DNA from: Amanita rubescens
Taxonomy: Eukaryota > Basidiomycota > Agaricomycetes > Agaricales > Amanitaceae
Direction of reading: 5' to 3'
Assembly: GCA_015039365.1 (NCBI GenBank)
Contig: WION01000227.1
Span: 22,754-86,753 of the forward strand
DNA: 64,000 nt
Of the stretch, positions 57,125 to 64,000 are shown one piece after another. The notes under the pieces were generated by a model. It did no database searches, was not told the DNA's origin, and worked only from the letters and a program-made list of their open reading frames with translations. Position 1 is the stretch's first letter, and each line of letters starts with the position of its first letter. Made by a program: the position numbers and the translations under genes.

Positions 57125-58565
57125 ATGGTACAGGCATCCAAGGTCGAGATTGCTATAGCAGCGGTGACGGCTTGTGCGGGCCTCATGTCTTTGATTGGCT
57201 CGGCACTCATTTTGGTCTGCTACGCCATTCTACCATTCGACCGTCATTTTCGTCACGTCTTGATTCTGAATCTCGCAACATCCGGTAGGCGACCGTTAAT
57301 GTATTGCCATTACTGTGCCCGGCTGATAGACGAACAGACTTTCTTCATTCCCTAAACAACGTTGTCCCCGATCTGTACATCGTTTCGCACAAGAAAGATT
57401 TGGCTCGTAGCCCTGCCTGCGTTTTCAACGGGTTCGCTACTCAGGTTACCGTTCAGGTAATTCCATGCGCCATGACCCTATCAATGAAGTTGACATAATA
57501 TAAAGGCGACGGATTGTGCTGTGTTGGCGATTACAATAACTACGGTATATGCGATTACTAAGAGGGCAACTATATCATCAATGTCAGGAGGGCGATGGGA
57601 ATGGAGATGGATAGTGCTGCTCACCTGTAGTATTTGGATTTTACCTATCTTCACGGGTGCGGTCAAAGTTTCATACCAAAAGACGCTGAAACAAATTCTT
57701 ACTCTAGGATTCCTGGGCCTGGCGATGGAATGGTACAGTCCAGTCTCGGGAAGTTGGTTAGTGCCATCTTGGTGGTTACATATTGTAGACCTGACAATTT
57801 TGCGATGGTTCAATAGGTGCTGGTTGGAAGCCAAGCCAGTTTATCTTCGTTACGTGCTAATGCACGGTTGGCGATTCTTGTTTATTTTCATCGAGGCACG
57901 TTACAGTTGGTCCTAGCCTAACTCCGACACTAACGCGAACTAGATTGGACTCTTCATCTATCTAGTTCGTATCTTCAACAATGAGAAAGCGTTGTTATCT
58001 TTGACGAGTTGTTCTAAAGGATATCCACCTTCGACGGCACTATCGAATGGTGTCGGAGAGCATTTCATCACGAAACATGGCTTCTCGTATCGCCTTTGAT
58101 GAACCAAGGCGTGAGTCAGCCATGCGACCTCCCGTCGGCGGATTCTCAATGCACGTTCTCAATGCGGGTGAAAAGCTGGGCGGGGCACATGACAGATACG
58201 CCGCCAGTCCCAGTGAGGCGTCCAACGTAGGCCTAATTGAACAAAACAAGTCCCGCCGCGTGTTTCATTGGTTTTCCCGCATATCGGGGCTACGGGGAAC
58301 AAGCCAAACAGCTAGCTCTTTCTCTTCAGATACCCAACACCAGGCAGTTCAACGGGCACTTCTACTTAATGCCTACCCTTTGGCGTACATCATACTCTGG
58401 ATTCCTGCACTTGCCAATCGGTTAATCGAGGCAACTGGAAGTTCAAGCATCCCGATGCAATTTTTGCAGGTGACTGCACAGCTAATCGGGTTAGCAAATG
58501 CGTTGACCTACGGCTGGAATGAAAAAGTTGCGGAACTGCTGAAGGAGAAATTTGCAAGCCGATAG
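57125..58565 (+). CDS. Seven-transmembrane receptor, Git3/cAMP-receptor-like, paralogue 2
   Basis: Same seven-exon plan as the receptor at 48988. Exon 1 is 57125-57284 and exon 2 is 57338-57456, each the same length as in the paralogue. The final exon carries HLRRHYRMVSESI and ends ELLKEKFASR. Conserved marks are FRHVLILNLATSDFLHSLN, CVFNGFATQVTVQATDCAVL, GGRWEWRW, CWLEAKPVYLRYVL, AYPLAYIILWIPAL and LIGLANALTYGWNEKV. One intron (57896-57943) starts GCACGT instead of GT. Both paralogues have GTATGS at this place, and using the nearby GT would shift the frame, so this is a likely GC-AG intron. The protein is about 375 residues, a membrane receptor with unknown ligand. The upstream neighbour is a kinase-like gene in divergent orientation. 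Confidence 0.83.
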
Positions 58566-59411
58566 ATCCGCTTATCACGGTCGATTACACGTCATGTCAC
58601 GACATTTTTATGTAATGTCGCCTCACATCTCTCCTTCAAACTCTAAACTTAAATGTAGAAAATATTAAAACGTGTATCAGAGCACCTCGCAAAATATACC
58701 CAGCCCTTTTTTCGGAGATGATGATACTTAGACTAATTATTCTGCTAATTTTATGTCCGACGTCATCATGTCTTGTTTCCGTTCTCCCAAGCGGTTATAA
58801 AGGATTGCTGGTCTCCTGACGTATCAAGATCCGCTGGTCAGACGGAGAGAGAAACACTGGGCCATTTCATTGCATGCTTAATGGGCTTGGCATGTCGTCG
58901 TTCACAGCAGCTGTTGCAAGTCCGGCGTTCCTACCCGGCGCTGTATCTGTTGACCGGTGTTTGTGCACGCTGATTTTGGCAACTCACCTTCAAGCGTGGG
59001 CATGTGGTTCAATTCTTCGGTGCGGTTAGCTCCTTGCCCTTAGGCCAACGTATCTAATCAATATTCTGTAGGGAGAAACTACGTGGATGGGCCCATGTCT
59101 ATATGCTACGGAAGACTACGTGACAGCATTTAGTCGATCTTGGGCTTCGCGATATTGTGCTGCATACAAAAGAAGCTCATTTTGCAGTGATTCTGGCCAT
59201 TGTCAATGGTCGAGGCGCGCCTCAATGCGGGTATACGAGGTCTGAACGTGGTTGATGTCTGGGTCTGTCAACACTTGCCACAGTTGCTGCTGTATCGAAA
59301 ACCCCGAAGATGACTGGGCTGCTGTGATTGGGTTTTCCTTTTTGCCCCTACGCTTTCTAACCAGTTTCTTTCTCAACGTTCCATTCATTTCATTGCTAAC
59401 GGCATTTATTC
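58566..59411. other. No supported gene
   Basis: Spacer between two receptor genes transcribed in the same direction; short frames only. Confidence 0.6.
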
Positions 59412-60842
59412 ATGTCCCAAGCATCAACGGTCCAGATTGCGATGGCAGCAGTGACGGCCAGTACGAACATCTTATCCGTCAGCGGCTCTGCATTCATATT
59501 GGTGTGCTACACCATCTTACCATTCGACGGCCATTTTCGCCACATCTTGATTCTCAACCTAACAGTGACCGGTAGACGTCCTCTCATACTTTGCTATATC
59601 ACGACTAGGCTGACAGAATTGTAGACTTTCTTCATGCCGTAAACAACATTGCTATCAGCTCATACGTCCTGGTACACAGGACAAATCTAGATCCAGGTTG
59701 TGCGTGCGTTTTCAATGGCTTTGTCGGCCAGGTTACCTCTCAGGTAATTCAATACATGGAAATTTGCTGGTCGAGCTGACATGACGAAAGGCTACCGATT
59801 GCTCTATCCTGGCGATTACAATAACTACAGTATATACGATCACTAGGGAGACAGTTAAATCAACGCCCTCGCCAGGAAGAAGGCTATACGAGCGAATCGT
59901 GTTACTTAGTTGTTCTATATGGGCTTTACCCCTTTTCACAGGTACGACGCACTGTACGCACCGAAAAATACTGAAACTTATTCCTTATCACAGGGTTCCT
60001 GGCCTTAGGGATGAGATGGTATGGCCCAGTCACGGGAAGCCGGTAAATGTCTTTTGTCGTTTACGTGGTACATAACTGAGGGATCTGCATGTATTGACAG
60101 GTGTTGGATAAAAGAAAATCCAAAGTATCTTCGTTACGCGCTGACTCACGGCTGGCGTTTCTTGTTTATTATTATAGAGGTATGCCTCAGTTCACCGCTG
60201 ACCTACTTCCATGCTAATACCAACTAGATTGGACTCTTCATCTATATGGTACCAATTCCATCAGTTGTCTTGCGTCACAATCTTTAATGATTCAATTTAA
60301 AGGATGTCTATCTTCGGCGGCACTATCGAATGATGGCAAAGAGTATACCACCGTGGAATCCTGATCCTCCCCCCGCTCATTGCGAATCCTACGGAGGTTC
60401 GACTCTGGGTTCCCCTATATCAGAGGCATCAATTCAGGCTGTTGACATGGGCGAACAGCGAGACAACAAGTCATCCACGTCCTCAGTTACCTTGGTCCGA
60501 CAGAATAAGCCCTGTCGCGCGCTTCATTGGTTCTCGCGCATATCAGGCCTGCGAGCAAGCCGATCTGGTAGCGATTTGTCCGCAGACACCCCATATTTGA
60601 CAGTTCACAAAGCGCTCCTCCTCAATGCGTACCCGTTGGCGTATATCATACTATGGCTTCCTGCCATTGCCAATCGGTTGATTGAGGCAACCGGGCATTC
60701 AAGCACTGTGATGCAGTTTCTGCAGTTGACTTCACAACTAGTAGGTCTAGCAAACGCGTTGACTTATGGTTGGAACGAAAGAGTGGAGAGGCAGCTAAGA
60801 GCAAAGTTTTCAAAGCGATCAATTGCCAGTAACAAGGCATGA
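59412..60842 (+). CDS. Seven-transmembrane receptor, Git3/cAMP-receptor-like, paralogue 3
   Basis: Starts MSQASTVQIAMAAVT and follows the same exon plan as the receptors at 48988 and 57125, with all introns GT-AG. Conserved marks are FRHILILNLTVTDFLHAVN, CVFNGFVGQVTSQATDCSIL, GFLALGMRWYGP, RYALTHGWRFLFIIIE, IGLFIYM, VYLRRHYRMMAKSI, AYPLAYIILWLPAIANRL and LVGLANALTYGWNERVE. The cytoplasmic loop is again Ser-rich, and phosphorylation there would be typical. It is closest to paralogue 2 in the last exon (ALHWFSRISGLRAS beside VFHWFSRISGLRGT), suggesting a recent tandem duplication of these two. Ligand unknown. Confidence 0.83.
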
Positions 60843-60939
60843 AGATGACGTTACATATTCTAATGTCGTATCACCAGATCCTAGTGTTAGCGGTGTAGTT
60901 AAAAATTGCTAGCTGGCGTGACACGTGTCACTTGATATA

Positions 60940-62440
60940 TTCGCGATGTATCGACTTACGTTCTTTGACCGGCACATTGACCCACAAATATTCTTGAAAC
61001 ACAGCCGATATCGCTCAGGTTCTTGGTTGCGCAATAAAGGACGAGGACTCCCCGTGATTTGGCTACAAGGATTACTGGCGTTATTTACGAAGAATGACGA
61101 GAACTGGGGAACGGTACTGGGGAACACAGTAACATATGACACCATGCTTGGGATACTACGTCGGAGGATGATTTCCCTTGGGAAGGTTGTTCAGACCCGC
61201 AATACTGTGCTTCTGAAGTCGGTCCAAGGCTAGGTCGCAAGCCAGTCACGGGAGACCCTCTAGGTATCGAGTACTGCCTAGTTTCAACTTCGTCCTTCTG
61301 AATGGCCCGGGGATAGGGAGAATAGAGGACAACTCAACGCGATTAAAGAAAGGCAAAGTCTAAAACGCATGCACGGGACATGCTGCAGCAGGTCTGTTTA
61401 TGCATCCTGTTATTCCCCTTTGACTTATTATTATATGCACGCCCGACAGATATGATTAAGTGCGACGCCACTTATTCCTGGGAACTATGAAGTTGTGTTC
61501 ATCCGGAACCGCCGAGACCAGACTAAGCCTCACAGTATTGGGAAAGAGATACCCGGAAGTCCAGGCTACTACCAGGTCTACATTGGACTATATATCAGCA
61601 ATCCGGGATGTGATAATTCGCGCCCGGCAGCTGAAAGAGTTTGGAGGAGCTGAAGATATACTTCCTGAGACGTGGACGAGACCATACGATCGTAGTGGTA
61701 AATGGAAACCTGTAAGTTATTTTTCCTTAATATAATGTCTGTTGCCTTACGTGCTATGTAGGCTCCAACCCCAGAGCTTTCGTTTCCCGCCGTGATGTCT
61801 GTGATATATAGATATATAGAACTTTGTTTAGCGCCCGCCAGGAATGAATCAAGAAGCTTCCACTACACCGAAGGAAGACCATGCCGCCGCTCTCCTCATG
61901 GTGCAAAAAAGAAATCCTCCCCCCTTGAAACCAGTGGTCACACTACGCGAAACGAATTGACCGGAACTCTTATCATTAACGACGACGCATATCAATTGTA
62001 TTCTGTGGTCGTTAAGGTTGCTAGCACAAAGCGCGAAAGTGAAAGATTATACCAGGAGTATTCGAAACATATGCTTTTTCGAAAGAATGGATGCGAAAGC
62101 AGAATGTCATGATCCCGAAAACCTACGGCCTAAAAGGACGGAAAATGGCAATCAAGAATCTATCCTGCTCATTGAATATGTCGGAAAGCCAGTGGCGTGC
62201 ATCAGCGATCTTATATCGTATCAAAAGTACGTTACTTTTAACTACTGCTCTTACCTTGGAAATAAATATCGTAAAGGACCGTCCTTCAGCAGACTCCAAG
62301 CTGTCCACGATAAAGGCTCAGTTCACGGGGATCTCTCTCGTCGCAAGATCGTTATGAAGGATGATCGAAAGAGAAATGGAAGTAACCTGAAGGAAGGCGT
62401 GCGCAGTGGATGACTTATAGATTTTGACCGCGTAGTAAAA
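60940..62440 (+). pseudogene. Decayed kinase-like family copy
   Basis: Plus-strand fragments match the gene at 54301-56710 in order but in different frames. They are LTFFDRHIDPQIFLKH (near 60955, N-terminal module), STLDYISAIRDVIIRARQLKE (near 61595, middle block), LTGTLIINDD with VVVKVASTKRESERLYQEYS (near 61960-62060, ATP-lysine region), and LQAVHDKGSVHGDLSRRK (near 62295, catalytic loop). After the last comes a stop and then IDFDRVV. Most of the N-terminal domain is deleted. It is the third family member in this cluster and the only one on the plus strand. Confidence 0.75.
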
Positions 62441-63002
62441 TAAGCCTGCTCACATTCTAAAGATTCGCTTCCATCGCCTCCTTCGCCCTTCTTATGTAGC
62501 TTTTCTTTACCGATATCATGTAGCATACGAAAGAGCAACAGCCGGCGTCCGGCGTCCAGCATCGTTCTCTCATCGGTTTCTAGATTCGTGACAGCTTCCC
62601 TTTCTGACTTCCAAGGCAGACGCCGGGCACCGCGACATGGATGTTTGTGGGTCCATGGGTATTTTGTTGTCCTAGTTGTTTGCCCAAGTATAAGTAGCCA
62701 AGTCATGGTATTGTTCTTGAAGTTGAAACGTTAACGTCGACATTGAACCTTATTGAGCCGATGATGTTTTGATGCCCGTTGACGTTGGTGCATTGATGCG
62801 CATCAATAACTAGAACACTGATGTGCTGTGACGTATCTGCCCAAGTTTAGGAGGCCAACTCGTTTTGAAGCGGTTGCGGGGAATGCAGCTCACTGACACA
62901 CTGTAGAGGTAGTAGAGAGCTTACAAAGACCACTGAATGATTTCACAATCTACAAATACATCATCGGCCTATTCAGTAGTCTAACAACAACACCGCGATC
63001 AA
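62441..63002. other. No supported gene
   Basis: Spacer; a minus-strand frame at 62323-62706 shows no domain and overlaps the pseudogene. Confidence 0.55.
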
Positions 63003-63673
63003 CTACACGCGCGACCAGTGTGGCTTGTCCTTCGCATATCTAATTATGGTCTCATCATCGGTCATTTCAAATACGTAAGGATCGGAGACAGTCTCGTCGA
63101 TGATGGTGTCGGTTATCAAATGCTGGTGCCAGAAGATGGAGAATTTCCTGATCGGGGTAAGCTCGCTCGTCATATCAGTCAGAATTTGGGGCGATAGGAA
63201 GAGAGCATTGTAAGTCTCGGTGATGGGGTCGAAGCTCCTGACCCCCACGCGGGCATCCTCCTTCCAATCATTTCGGACTGCGAGTGGCTTACTCTGGTCC
63301 CCCTCACCAACGGCTTTGCCGGCACCATGAATGTCAAACGTGACCTTCTGGCCTAATTCATGTCGACGAATTTGGTGCCAGACGAGACTTTGACGCCCGC
63401 CTATATATAAATGCACATCTTAGCGAGGGAATCAATGACTGAGTAGGTGCAGACTGACCTTGTATGACGTCGTTTCGAAGACTTGATACTTGTCCTGCCA
63501 CTCGAGTTCCACCTCGGGCGCGAGACTCTTGGTAGGAACCATAGAGAAGACGACATTTCCTTGAGTATTTTTGTGCCAACCTTCACGTCTCTCGTGAGGC
63601 AGAGATTGAATTCACTGTTCATGAGTGTTTGTAACGCGTCTCCGTCAACGAGAACTTTGATCTTCGTCGTCAT
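63003..63673 (-). pseudogene. Unknown cytosolic-type protein with two single-base frameshifts
   Basis: ATG at 63673 (MTTKIKVLVDGDALQTLMNS) opens a frame that reads LCLTRDVKVGTK and then loses sense. One base away, text resumes as QGNVVFSMVPTKSLAPEVE and YQVFETTSYK up to a donor. After an intron the text AGVKVSSGTKFVDM again breaks, and one base away resumes as LGQKVTFDIHGAG through DTIIDETVSDPYVFEM to a stop at 63003. The first break is at a run of five A (near 63580), the second near 63357. I recall related uncharacterised Agaricomycete proteins but no function. Either this is a young pseudogene or the two breaks are sequencing errors. If they are errors, the gene would be intact, with about 200 residues. 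Confidence 0.6.
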
Positions 63674-64000
63674 CTGGATAACATAGAAAGGGTGGTGAGC
63701 GAGTGGACAGTATCGAAGACAAGCAGCTGGCATACAATGCTTAGAGTAGAGAGTGCAAACTGTTGGGTTGGTTGTTGGTTGGTTGGATCCCTTCAGATTG
63801 AAGCAGCTTTATAGCTTTTCATTCGAACATCCGGAAATTCAGACGCCGCACAACGTCCAATCCATAAAGCTTGATACATCAAGCGTGCCAGTGAGGGTTG
63901 CATGTTGTCCCAATATCATTGTGGCCAGGTGACATATCGGACTCACACTGTGGGATTTTTTCGATGCTAAATGAACACTTTTCGATTGGCCCATTCGATT
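63674..64000. other. Upstream region of the 63673 gene
   Basis: Promoter side of the minus-strand gene; TTTATAG-like text occurs near 63810. There is a short GTTGGTTGGTTG run near 63765-63785. No gene. Confidence 0.5.

Noticed and set aside
1..64000. tRNA or rRNA genes
   Set aside because: No cloverleaf-like box A/box B pair or rRNA text was noticed, though a covariance search was not possible here.

Overview
The window looks like nuclear DNA of a mushroom-forming basidiomycete (Agaricomycetes). The evidence is about 50-nt GT-AG introns in nearly every gene, a TET/JBP-like dioxygenase beside a Crypton-type tyrosine recombinase, Git3/cAMP-receptor-like GPCRs, a Crinkler-type gene, kinase-like families, and DIRS-type reverse transcriptase remnants. 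All calls come from reading the sequence and recalled family knowledge; no database search was run.

Layout. 1-10.7 kb is gene-poor and eroded: one small C2H2 zinc-finger gene (+, ends 3604), two broken copies of a reverse transcriptase element (-), and the first 206 or so codons of an acid sphingomyelinase gene cut off at the retroelement edge. About 10.7-22.9 kb is the most unusual stretch. It reads as one composite mobile element holding a tyrosine recombinase (+), a dioxygenase (-), a cysteine-motif protein of unknown function (-), and several repeat arrays. The arrays lie between the genes and inside three introns of the last gene. 24.3-28.4 kb repeats the pattern of the left side: a second C2H2 gene (+), then the longest copy of the retroelement (-).

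28.8-37.6 kb holds three intact chromosomal genes: a 1049-codon serine/proline-rich disordered protein (-), prephenate dehydrogenase TYR1 (+, seven exons, tyrosine synthesis), and a 668-aa strongly codon-biased protein of unknown function (+). They are surrounded by gene debris. TYR1 5' fragments recur at 37.6 and 47.4 kb. A kinase tail at 34.6 kb matches a Crinkler-kinase pseudogene at 45-47 kb. A solo LTR with a 5-bp target duplication sits at 38.6 kb.

40.0-44.7 kb has two unusual intact genes on the minus strand: a protein with two complete tandem kinase domains, and an isochorismatase-like hydrolase fused to a glutathione S-transferase.

48.9-62.4 kb alternates three paralogous seven-transmembrane receptors (all +) with a kinase-like family: one intact gene, one that has lost kinase motifs, and one decayed copy. 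This suggests local co-expansion of sensing and signalling genes. The right edge has one gene with two apparent single-base frameshifts.
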